Assembly (NCBI RefSeq): GCF_033118175.1
Contig: NW_026870967.1
Location: 620,001-684,000 of the forward strand
Source: Dama dama
Lineage: Eukaryota; Chordata; Mammalia; Artiodactyla; Cervidae
Direction of reading: 5' to 3'
DNA: 64,000 nt
The position numbers and the translations under genes were made by a program. The notes beneath the pieces were generated by a model that worked only from the letters and a program-made list of their open reading frames with translations, did no database searches and was not told the DNA's origin. How positions within the stretch are numbered: position 1 is the first letter of the stretch; the number at the start of each line of letters is the position of its first letter. Shown one piece after another: positions 47,861-58,317 of the stretch.

Positions 47861-50800
47861 GCCTCTAAGCACAACCGGCCCTCTCCCATTGGAAGACCTC
47901 CCCGGCTGCCTCCAAAGGCCGGTTTGCCAACACTCCCGCCCGCTGTTCCCGCCAGGCACGCACAATGCTCCCAAGCCCCGGAGAAAAGCGCTTCGGGGTG
48001 TTGCTCTCTCCGGGCCCTTGCCCCTGAGCCTGGGGGCCAGGCAGTTGGTCCACACTCCAAGACCAATGCAGAACCACATGCACACGTCTGTTTCTGCCCC
48101 CTGCACCGGCAGAGAGCTCGGGGGAGCCAGAGTCTGTCAGGCAGCTGCTGGGCTGGCCGCCTGTGTGGGAAGGGGCAGAGCCGACCTAGGGGCAAGTTGG
48201 GCCTCTACCTCTCCCTGCTGCCCTGAGGCTGCTGGGCCAAAGAGGTCTTGGGCATCCAGCCCCTTGCTGGTCCCTTCCCGCTGACGAGGCCCTCTGAGCT
48301 CCAGCACCTTGCAGTGTGGAGACAGCCCCTGCCAGCAACCTCCTCTCCAAGGAGGCCTTAACCGAGGCCTAGGCCCAGGGGAAAGTCACCAGCGGGGATG
48401 AGACTGGGGAGGCACCCGGGCCTGTCTGGACCCAGTCCCCGCAGCCTGCCCCTTGGTGGGGCAGTACCCCCGGAGGCCAGGAAGGTCTGGGCAAGGCTGG
48501 CCAGGGGCAGGGGCCCTGCTGGGTCCTGCCCCTGGCCTGTGGGGCCTCTGAGCACAACCGGCCCTCTCCCACTGGAAGACCTCCCCGGCTGCCTCCAAAG
48601 TCCTGTTTGCAAACACTCCCGCCCGCTGTTCCCGCCAGGCTCGCACAATGCTCCCAAGCCCGGGAGAAAAGCGCTTTGGAGTGATGCTCTCTGGGGGCCC
48701 TTGCCCCTGAGCCTGGGGGCAAGGCAGGGGTAACACACTCCCAGGCCAAGGCAGAACCAAATGCCCACGTCTGTTCCTGTCCCCTGCACCGGCAGAGAGC
48801 TTGGGGGAGCCAGAGTCTGTCAGGCAGCTGCTGGGTTGGCCGCCTCTGTGGGAAGGGGCAGAGCCGCCCTAGGGGCAAGTTGGGCCTCTTGCTCTCCCTG
48901 CTGCCCTGAGGCTGCTGGGCCAAAGAGGTCTTGGGCATCCAGCCCCTTGCTGGTCCCTTCCCTCTGACGAGGCCCTCTGAGCTCCAGCACCTTGCAGTGT
49001 GGAGACAGGCCCTGCCAGCAACCTCCTCTCCAAGGAGGCCTCAACCGAGGCCTAGGCCCAGGGGAAAGTCACCAGCGGGGATGAGACTGGGGAGGCGCCC
49101 GGGCATGTCTGGACCCAGTCACCGCAGCCTGCCCCTTGGTGGGGCTGTAACCCCGGAGGCAGGAAGGTCTGGGCAAGGCTGGCCAGGGGCTGGGGCCCTG
49201 CTGGGTCCTGCCCCTGGCCTGTGGGCCCTCTGAGCACAACCGGCCCTCTCCCACTGGAAGACCTCCCCGGCTGCCTCCAAAGGCCGGTTTGCAAGCACTC
49301 CCGCCCACTGGTCCCACCAAGCACGCAAAATGCTCCCAAGCCCGGGAGAAAAGCGCTTCAGGGTGGTGCTCTCTCCGGGCCCTTGCCCCTGAGCCTGGGG
49401 GCCAGGCAGGGGGAACACACTCCCAGGCCAAGGCAGAACGACATGCACACGTCTGTTCCTGCCCCCTACACCGGCAGAGAGCTCGGGGGAGCCAGAAACT
49501 GCCAGGCTGCTGCTGGGCTGGCTGCCTGTGTGGGACGGGGCAGAGCCGACCTAGGGGCAAGTTGGGCCTCTTGCTCTCCCTGCTGCCCTGAGGCTGCTGG
49601 GTCAAAGAGGTCTTGGGCATCCAGCCCTTTGCTGGTCCCTTCCCTCTGACGAGGCCCTCTGAGCTCCAGCACCTTGCAGTGTGGAGACAGCCCCTGCCAG
49701 CAACCTCCTCTCCAAGGAGGCCTAAACCGAGGCCTAGGGCCAGGGGAAAGGCACCAGCGGGGATGAGCCTGGGGAGGCGCCCGGGCATGTCTGGACCCAG
49801 TCCCCGCAGCCTGCCCCTTGGTGGGGCAGTACCCCCGGAGACCAGGAAGGTCTGGGCAAGGCTGGCCAGGGGCAGGGGACCTGATGGGTCCTGCCCCTGG
49901 CCTGTGGAGCCTCTGAGCACATCCGGCCCTCTCCTGCTGGAAGACCTCCCCGGCTGCCTCCAAAGGCCGGTTTGCAAGCACTCCCGCCCACTGTTCCCAC
50001 CAGGCGCGCACAATGCTCCCAAGTCCGGGAGAAAAGCGCTTCGGGGTGGTGCTCTCACCGGGCCCTTGCCCCTGAGCCTGGGGGCAATGCAGGGGGAACA
50101 CACTCCCAGGCCAAGGCAGAACAAATGCACACGTCTGTTTCTGCCCCCTGTACCGGCAGAGAGCTAGGGGAGCCAGAGTCTGTCAGGCAGCTGCTGAGCT
50201 GGCCGCCTGTGTGGGAAGGGGCAGAGCCGACCTAGGGGCAAGTTGGGCATCTTGCTCTCCCTGCTGCCCTGAGGCTGCTGGGCCAAAGAGGTCTTGGGCA
50301 TCCAGCCCCTTACTGGGCCCTTCCCTCTGACGAAGCCCTCTGAGCTCCAGCACCTTGCAGTGTGGAGACAGCCCCTGCCAGCAACCTCCTCTCCAAGGAG
50401 GCCTCAACCGAGGCCTAGGCCCAGGGGAAAGGCACCAGCGGGGATGAGCCAGGGGAGGCGCCCGAGCATGTCTGGAACCAGTCGCCGCAGCCTGCCCCTT
50501 GGTGGGGCAGGACACCCGGAGGCCAGGAAGGTCTGGGCAAGGCTGGCCAGGGGCACGGGCCCTGCTGCGTACTGCCCCTGGCCTGTGGGTCCTCTGAGCA
50601 CAACCGGCCCTCTCCCACTGGAAGACCTCCCCGGCTGCCTCCAAAGGCCGGTTTGCAAGCGCTCCCTCCCACTTTTCCCAGCAGGCGTGCACAATGCTCC
50701 CAAGCCCGGGAGAAAAGCGCTTAAGGGTGGTGCTCTCTCCGGGCCCTTGCCCCTGAGCCTGAGGGCAAGGCAGGGTGTCCACACTCCCAGGCCAAGGCAG

Positions 50801-52112
50801 AACCACATGCACACGTCTGATCTGCCCCCTGCACCGGCAGAGAGCTCGGCAGAGCCAGAGTCTGCCAGGCAGCTGCTGGGCTGGCCGCCTGTGTGGGAAG
50901 GGGCAGAGCCGACCTAGGGGCAAGTTAGGCCTCTTGCTCTCCCTGCTGCCCTGAGGCTGCTGGGCCAAAGAGGTCTTGGGCATCTAGCCCCTTGCTGGTC
51001 CCTTCCCTCTGACGAGGCCCTCTGAGCTCCAGCACCTTGCAGTGTGGAGACAGCCCCTGCCAGCAACCTCCTCTCCAAGGAGGCCTAAACCGAGGCCTAG
51101 GCCCAGGGGAAAGGCACCAGCGGGGATGAGCCTGGGGAGGCGCCCGGGCATGTCTGGACCCAGTCCCCGCAGCCTGCCCCTTCGTGGGGCAGTACCCCCG
51201 GAGGCCAGGAAGGTCTGGGCAAGGCTGGCCAGGGGCAGGGGCCCTGCTGGGTCCTGCTCCTGGCCTGTGGGGTCACTGACCACAACCGGCCCTCTCCCAC
51301 TGGAAGACCTCCCCGGCTGCCTCCAAAGGCCGGTTTGCAAGCGCTCCCGCCCACTGTTCCCAGCAGGCGCGCACAATGCTCCCAAGCCCGGGAGAAAAGC
51401 ACTTCAAGGTGGTGCTCTCACCGGGCCCTTGCCCTTGAGCCTGGGGGCAATGCAGGGGGAACACACTCCCAGGCCAAGGCAGAACCACATGCATACGTCT
51501 GTTCCAGCCCCCTGCACCGGCAGAGAGCTCAGGGGAGCCAGAGTCTGTCAGGCAGCTGCTGGGCTGGCGGCCTGTGTGGGAAGGGGCAGAGCCGACCTAG
51601 GGGCAAGTTGGGCCTCTTGCTCTCCCTGCTGCCCTGAGGCTGCTGGGCCAAAGAGGTCTTGGGCATCCAGCCCCTTGCTGGTCCCTTCCCTCTGATGAGG
51701 CCCTCTGAGCTCCAGCACCTTGCAGTGTGGAGACAGCCCCTGCCAGCAACCTCCTCTCCAAGGAGGTCTCAACCGAGGCCTAGGCCCAGGGGAAAGGCAC
51801 CAGCGGGGATGAGACTGGGGAGGCGCCCGGGCATGTCTGGACCCAGTCCCCGCAGCCTGCCCCTTGGTGGGGCTGTAACCCCGGAGGCAGGAAGGTCTGG
51901 GCAAGGCTGGCCAGGGGCAGGGGCCCTGCTGGGTCCTGCCCCTGGCCTGTGGGGCCTCTGAGCACAACCGGCCCTCTCCCACTGGAAGACCTCCCCGGCT
52001 ACCTCCAAAGGCCGGTTTGCAAGCATTCCCGCCCACTGTTCCCACCAAGCACGCAAAATGCTCCCAAGCCCGGGAGAAAAGCGCTTCGGGGTGGTGCTCT
52101 CTCCTGGCCCTT

Positions 52113-52752
52113 GGAAGACCTCCCTGGCTGCCTCCAAGGCCGGGTTGCAAGCACTTCTGCCTGCTTCTCCCGCCACACGCGCACAATGCTCCCAAGCCCG
52201 GGAGAAAAGCGTTTCGGGGTGGTGTTCTCTCTGGGCTCAAGAAAGACCTCCCGGGCCGCCGCCAAAGGCCGGTTTGCAAGCACTCCCTCTCACTGTTCCC
52301 GCCATCCGTGCAAATGCTCCAAGCCCAGGAGAAAAGCGCTTCGGGGTGGTGCTCTCTCCCGGCCCTTGGAAGACCTCCCCGGCTGCCTCCAAAGGCTGGT
52401 TTTCAAGAACTCCCTTCCGCTGTCCCGCCAGCCGCAGACAATGCTCCCAAGCCCGGGAGAAAAGCGCTTCGGGGTGGTGCTCTCTCCCGGCCCTTGGAAG
52501 ACCTCCCCGGCTGCCTCGAAAGGCCGGTTTGCAAGCACTCAATCCTGCTGTTCCCGCCAGCCGCGCACAAAGCTCCCAAGCCCGGGAGAAAAGCGCTTCG
52601 GGGTGGTGCTCTCTCCCGGCCCTTGGAAGACCTCCCCGGCTGCCTCCAAAGGCTGGTTTTCAAGAACTCCCTCCCGCTGACCCGCCAGCCGCACACAATG
52701 CTCCCAAGCCCGGGAGAAAAGCATTTTTGGGTGGTGCTCACTCCAGGCCCTT
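52113..52752 (+). repeat. Five-module higher-order repeat in module array 2, copy 1
   Basis: This is a 640-bp block. Its signature is CCTCCAAGGCCGGGTTGCAA with GCACTTCTGCCTGC (52113), then CAAGAAAGACCTCCCGGGCC (52241), then GCAAATGCTCCAAGCCCAGG, then GGCTGGTTTTCAAGAACTCC (52368). The same order recurs 640 bp downstream. Confidence 0.82.
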
Positions 52753-53390
52753 GGAAGACCTCCCCGGCTGCCTCCAAGGCCGGTTTGCAAGCACTTCTGC
52801 CTGCTCTTCCCGCCACCCGCGCACAATGCTCCCAAGCTCGGGAGAAAAGCGTTTCGGGGTGGTGTTCTCTCTTGGCCCAAGAAAGACCTCCCGGGCTGCC
52901 CCCAAAGGCCGGTTTGCAAGCACTCCCACTCGCTGTTCCCGCCATTCGTGCAAATGCTCCAAGCCCAGGAGAAAAGCGCTTCGGGGTGGTGCTCTCTCCC
53001 GGCCCTTGGAAGACCTCCCCGGCTGCCTCCAAAGGCTGGTTTTCAAGAACTCCCTCCGCTGTCCCACCAGCCGCACACAATGCTCCCAATCACGGGAGAA
53101 AAGCGCTTCGGGGTGGTGCTCTCTCCGGGCCCTTGGAAGACCTCCCCGGCTGCTTCCAAAGGCTGGTTTTCAAGAATTCCCTCCCGTTGACCCGCCAGCC
53201 GCACACAATGCTCCCAAGCCCGGGAGAAAAGCGCTTCGGGGTGGTGCTCTCTCCCGGCCCTTGGAAGACCTCCCCGGCTGCCTCCAAAGGCTGGTTTTCA
53301 AGAATTCCCTCCCGTTGACCCGCCAGCCGCACACAATGCTCCCAAGCCCGGGAGAAAAGCATTTTGGGGTGGTGCTCTCTCCGGGCACTT
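52753..53390 (+). repeat. Five-module higher-order repeat in module array 2, copy 2
   Basis: The modules at 52753, 52881 and 53008 repeat those at 52113, 52241 and 52368, including the 127-128 bp lengths and the AAGAAAGACC junction. The following modules (53135, 53263) are of the GGCTGGTTTTCAAGAATTCC type and look like local duplicates of each other. Confidence 0.8.
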
Positions 53391-53906
53391 TCAAGACCTC
53401 CCCGGCTGCCTCCAAAGGCCGGTTTGTGGGTACTCATTCCCGCTGCTTCCGCCAGCCACGCACAATGCTCCCAAGCCCGGGAGAAAAGCATTTTGGGGTG
53501 GTGCTCTCTCCCGGCCCTTGGAAGACCTCCTGGGCTGCCTCCAAAGGCCGGTTTGTAAGCACTCATGTCCGCTGTTCCCGACAGCCACGCACAATGCTCC
53601 CAATTCCGGGAGAAAAGTGCTTCGGATTGGTGCTCTCTCCGGGCCCTTGGAAGACCTCCCCGGCTGCCTCCAAAGGCCAGTTTGCAAGCACTCCTGCCTG
53701 CTGTTCCCGCCAGCCGCGCACAATGCTCCCAAGCCGGGGAGAAAAGCGCTTCAGGGTGGTGCTCTCTCCGGGCACTTTCAAGACCTCCCCGGCTGCCTCC
53801 AAAGGCAGGTTTGTAAGTACTCATTCCCGCTGCTTCCGCCAGCCACGCACAATGCTCCCAAGCCCGGGAGAAAAGCATTTTGGGGTGGTGATCAGTCCGG
53901 GCCCTT
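53391..53906 (+). repeat. Three-module period (TTTCAAGACC junction) in array 2
   Basis: The unusual junction GGCACTTTCAAGACCTCC occurs at 53391 and again at 53778, 387 bp apart (three modules). Each is followed by GGTTTGT(G/A)(G/A)GTACTCATTCC and GCTGCTTCCGCCAGCCACGC. This is a short higher-order repeat separate from the five-module one upstream. Confidence 0.78.
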
Positions 53907-54677
53907 GGAAGACCTCCCCGGCTGCCCCCAAAGGCCGGTTTGGAAGCACTCCCACTCGCTGTTCCCGCCATCCGCGCAAATGTTCCAAGCCCGGGAGAAA
54001 AGCGCTTCGGGGTGGTGCTCTCTCCGGGCCCTTGGAAGACCTCCCCGGCTGCCTCCAAAGGCCGGTTTGCAAGCACTCACGACTGCTGTTCCCGCCAGCC
54101 GCGCACAATGCTCCCAATCACGGGAGAAAAGCGCTTCGGGGTGGTGCTCTCTCCGGGCCCTTGGAAGACCTCCCCGTCTGCCTCCAATGGCCAGTTTGCA
54201 AGAACTCATGCCCGCTGTTCCCACCAGCCGCGCACAATGCTCCCAAACCCGGGAGAAAAGCTTTTTGGGGTGGTGCTCACACCGGGCCCTGGAAGACCTC
54301 CCCGACTGCCTCCAAAGGCCGGTTTTCAAGCACTCCTGCCTGCTGTTCCCGCCACCCGCGGACAATGCTCCCAAGCCCGGGAGAAAAGCGCTTCGGGGTG
54401 GTGCTCTCTACAGGCCCTTGGAAGACCTCCCCGGCTGCCTCCAAAGGCCGGTTTGCAAGGACTCCTTCCTGCTGTTCCCGCCAGCCACGCACAATGCTCC
54501 CAAGCCCGGGAGAAAAGTCCTTCGGGGTGGTGCTCTCTCCGGGCCCTTGGAAGACGTCCCCGGCTGCCTCCAAAGGCCGGTTTGCAAGCACTCATGCCCG
54601 TTGTTCCCACCAGCCGCGCACAATGCTCCCAAGCCCGGGAGAAAAGCATTTTGGGGTGGTGCTCACTCCGGGCCCTT
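53907..54677 (+). repeat. Module run shared in order with module array 1
   Basis: The module at 53907 (GTTTGGAAGCACTCCCACTC, GCAAATGTTCC) matches 28182 and 29082. The consecutive modules at 54291, 54420 and 54549 match 29337, 29466 and 29595: GGTTTTCAAGCACTCCTGCC, then CTACAGGCCC with GCAAGGACTCC, then GCACTCATGCCCGTTGTTCC with CATTTTGGGG. Such ordered sharing favours common ancestry of the two arrays over independent expansion. Confidence 0.75.
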
Positions 54678-55589
54678 GGAAGACCTCCCCGGCTGCCTCC
54701 AAAGGACGGTTTGCAAGCACTCCCAGCCGCTGTTCCCGTCAGGCACGCACAATGCTCCCAAGCCCGGGAGAAAAGCGCTTCGGGCTGGTGCTCTCTCCGG
54801 GCCCTTGCCCCTGAGCCTGGGGGCCAGGCAGGGGGAACACACTCCCAGGCCAAGGCAGAACGACATGCACACGTCTGTTCCTGCCCCCTACACCGGCAGA
54901 GAGCTCGGGGGAGCCAGAGTCTGTCAGGCAGCTGCTGGGCTGGCCGCCTGTGTGGGAAGGGGCAGAGCCGACCTAGGGGCAAGTTGGGCCTCTTGCTCTC
55001 CCTGCTTCCCTGAGGCTGCTGGGCCAAAGAGGTCTTGGGCATCGAGCCCCTTGCTGGTCCCTTCCCGCTGACGAGGCCTTCTGAGCTCCAGCACCTTGCA
55101 GTGTGGAGACAGCCCCTGCCAGCAACCTCCTCTCCAAGGAGGCCTCAACCGAGGCCTAGTGCCAGGGAAAGGCACCAGCGGGGATGAACCTGGGGAGGCG
55201 CCCGGGAATGTCTGGACCCAGTCCCCGTAGCCTGCCCCTTGGTGGGGCAGTACCCCCGAAGGCCAGGAAGGTCTGGGCAAGGCTGGCCAGGGGCAGGGGC
55301 CCTGCTGGGTCCTGCCCCTGGCCTGTGGGGCCTCTGAGCACAACCGGCCCTCTCCCACTGGAAGACCTCCCCGGCTGCCTCCAAAGGCCGGTTTGCAAGC
55401 GCTCCCGCCCACTGTTCCCAGCAGGCGTGCACAATGCTCCCAAGCCCGTGAAAAAAGCGCTTCGGTGTGGTGCTCTCACCGGGCCCTTGCCCCTGAGCCT
55501 GGGGGCAATGCAGGGGGAACACACTCCCAGGCCAAGGCAGAACCACATGCACACGTCTGTTCCTGCCCCCTGCACCGGCAGAGAGCTCA

Positions 55590-56953
55590 GGGGAGCCAGA
55601 GTCTGTCAGGCAGCTGCTGGGCTGGCCGCCTGTGTGGGAAGGGGCAGAGCCGACCTAGGGGCAAGTTGGGCCTCTTGCTCTCCCTGCTGCCCTGAGGCTG
55701 CTGGGCCAAAGAGGTCTTGGGCATCCAGCCCCTTGCTGGTTCCTTCCCTCTGACGAGGCCCTCTGAGCTCCAGCACCTTGCAGTGTGGAGACAGCCCCTG
55801 CCAGCAACCTCCTCTCCAAGGAGGCCTCAACCGAGGCCTAGGCCGAGGGGAAAGGCACCAGCGGGGATGAGACTGGGGAGGCACCCGGGCATGTCTGGAC
55901 CCAGTCCCCGCAGCCTGCCCCTTGGTGGGGCTGTACCCCCGGAGGCAGGAAGGTCTGGGCAAGGCTGGCCAGGGGCTGGGGCCCTGCTGGGTCCTGCCCC
56001 TGGCCTGTGGGGCCTCTGAGCACAACCGGCCCTCTCCCACTGGAAGACCTCCCCGGCTGCCTCGAAAGGCCGGTTTGCAAGCACTCCCGCCCACTGTTCC
56101 CACCAAGCACGCAAAATGCTCCCAAGCCCGGGAGAAAAGCGCTTCGGGCTTGTGCTCTCTCCGGGCCCTTGCCCCTGAGCCTGGGGGCCAGGCAGGGGGA
56201 ACACACTCCCAGGCCAAGGCAGAACGACATGCACACGTCTGTTCCTGCCCCCTACACTGGCAGAGAGCTCGAGGGAGTCAGAGACTGCCAGGCTGCTGCT
56301 GGGCTGGCTGCCTGTGTGGGACGGGGCAGAGCCGACCTAGGGGCAAGTTGGGCCTCTTGCTCTCCCTGCTGCCCTGAGGCTGCTGGGTCAAAGAGGTCTT
56401 GGGCATCCAGCCCTTTGCTGGTCCCTTCCCTCTGACGAGGCCCTCTGAGCTCCAGCACCTTGCAGTGTGGAGACAGCCCCTGCCAGCAACCTCCTCTCCA
56501 AGGAGGCCTCAACCGAGGCCTAGGCCCAGGAGAAAGGCACCAGCGGGGATGAGCTTGGGGAGGCGCCCGGGCATGTCTGGACCCAGTCCCCACAGCCTGC
56601 CCCTTGGTGGGGCAGTACCCCCGGAGGCCAGGAAGGTCTGGGAAAGGCTGGCCAGGGGCAGGGGACCTGCTGTGTCCTGCCCCTGGCCTGTGCGGCCTCT
56701 GAGCACATCCGGCCCTCTCCCGCTGGAAGACCTCCCCGGCTGCCTCCAAAGGCCGGTTTGCCAACACTCACGCCCACTGTTCCCACCAGGCGCGCACAAT
56801 GCTCCCAAGTCCGGGAGAAAAGCGCTTCGGGGTGGTGCTCTCACCGGGCCCTTGCCCCTGAGCCTGGGGGCAATGCAGGGGGAACACACTCCCAGGCCAA
56901 GGCAGAACCACATGCACACGTCTGTTCCTGCCCCCTGTACCAGCAGAGAGCTA
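55590..56953 (+). repeat. Dimeric duplication in block C, copy 1
   Basis: This is a pair of consecutive units (1364 bp) that recurs immediately downstream almost unchanged. Markers are GGCCTAGGCCGAGGGG, CTGCCTCGAAAGGCC, GGGCTTGTGCTC, CTCGAGGGAGTCAGAG, CCAGGAGAAAGGC, CTGCTGTGTCCTG and CCTGTGCGGCC. Confidence 0.88.
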
Positions 56954-58317
56954 GGGGAGCCAGAGTCTGTCAGGCAGCTGCTGGGCTGGCCGCCTGTGTG
57001 GGAAGGGGCAGAGCCGACCTAGGGGCAAGTTGGGCCTCTTGCTCTCCCTGCTGCCCTGAGGCTGCTGGGCCAAAGAGGTCTTGGGCATCCAGCCCCTTGC
57101 TGGTTCCTTCCCTCTGACGAGGCCCTCTGAGCTCCAGCACCTTGCAGTGTGGAGACAGCCCCTGCCAGCAACCTCCTCTCCAAGGAGGCCTCAACCGAGG
57201 CCTAGGCCGAGGGGAAAGGCACCAGCGGGGATGAGACTGGGGAGGCACCCGGGCATGTCTGGACCCAGTCCCCGCAGCCTGCCCCTTGGTGGGGCTGTAA
57301 CCCCGGAGGGAGGATGGTCTGGGCAAGGCTGGCCAGGGGCTGGGGCCCTGCTGGGTCCTGCCCCTGGCCTGTGGGGCCTCTGAGCACAACCGGCCCTCTC
57401 CCACTGGAAGACCTCCCCGGCTGCCTCGAAAGGCCGGTTTGCAAGCACTCCCGCCCACTGTTCCCACCAAGCACGCAAAATGCTCCCAATCCCGGGAGAA
57501 AAGCGCTTCGGGCTTGTGCTCTCTCCGGGCCCTTGCCCCTGAGCCTGGGGGCCAGGCAGGGGGAACACACTCCCAGGCCAAGGCAGAACGACATGCACAC
57601 GTCTGTTCCTGCCCCCTACACTGGCAGAGAGCTCGAGGGAGTCAGAGACTGCCAGGCTGCTGCTGGGCTGGCTGCCTGTGTGGGACGGGGCAGAGCCGAC
57701 CTAGGGGCAAGTTGGGCCTCTTGCTCTCCCTGCTGCCCTGAGGCTGCTGGGTCAAAGAGGTCTTGGGCATCCAGCCCTTTGCTGGTCCCTTCCCTCTGAC
57801 GAGGCCCTCTGAGCTCCAGCACCTTGCAGTGTGGAGACAGCCCCTGCCAGCAACCTCCTCTCCAAGGAGGCCTCAACCGAGGCCTAGGCCCAGGAGAAAG
57901 GCACCAGCGGGGATGAGCTTGGGGAGGCGCCCGGGCATGTCTGGACCCAGTCCCCGCAGCCTGCCCCTTGGTGGGGCAGTACCCCCGGAGGCCAGGAAGG
58001 TCTGGGAAAGGCTGGCCAGGGGCAGGGGACCTGCTGTGTCCTGCCCCTGGCCTGTGCGGCCTCTGAGCACATCCGGCCCTCTCCCGCTGGAAGACCTCCC
58101 CGGCTGCCTCCAAAGGCCGGTTTGCCAACACTCACGCCCACTGTTCCCACCAGGCGCGCACAATGCTCCCAAGTCCGGGAGAAAAGCGCTTCGGGGTGGT
58201 GCTCTCACCGGGCCCTTGCCCCTGAGCCTGGGGGCAATGCAGGGGGAGCACACTCCCAGGCCAAGGCAGAACCACATGCACACGTCTGTTCCTGCCCCCT
58301 GTACCAGCAGAGAGCTA
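56954..58317 (+). repeat. Dimeric duplication in block C, copy 2
   Basis: This is the second copy of the two-unit block, and similarity continues to about 58424. Differences are few, for example ACCCCCGGAGGCAGGAAGG against ACCCCGGAGGGAGGATGG near 57305, and AGTCCCCACAGCC against AGTCCCCGCAGCC. It is probably the most recent tandem exchange in the window. Confidence 0.87.

Larger units (their letters stand above)
31527..51983 (+). repeat. Macrosatellite block B: 30 tandem ~682-bp units
   Basis: There are thirty complete units in the same orientation and register as block A. Approximate starts are 31527, 32209, 32892, 33575, 34258, 34940, 35622, 36303, 36985, 37667, 38349, 39031, 39714, 40397, 41079, 41761, 42431, 43114, 43796, 44478, 45160, 45843, 46526, 47208, 47891, 48574, 49256, 49937, 50619 and 51302. 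Spacing is 681-683 bp except for one shorter unit at 41761. Ordered variant groups recur about every 9-10 units. No insertion, inversion or non-satellite sequence is visible. Confidence 0.96.
51984..54677 (+). repeat. Module-only array 2: 21 tandem 129-bp modules
   Basis: This is the second spacer-free stretch. Module starts are 51984, 52113, 52241, 52368, 52496, 52625, 52753, 52881, 53008, 53135, 53263, 53391, 53520, 53649, 53778, 53907, 54034, 54163, 54291, 54420 and 54549. The module at 54678-54806 heads the next full unit. Spacing is 127-129 bp. Entry and exit junctions are at the same bases as in array 1. Long open frames run through it in several frames on both strands for the same compositional reason as in array 1. 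Confidence 0.96.

Noticed and set aside
52058..54814. A reading frame of about 900 codons on the + strand through module island 2
   Set aside because: The same compositional explanation applies. Module lengths of 127 and 128 bp break any single repeat frame, and there is no splice, promoter or codon-use evidence.
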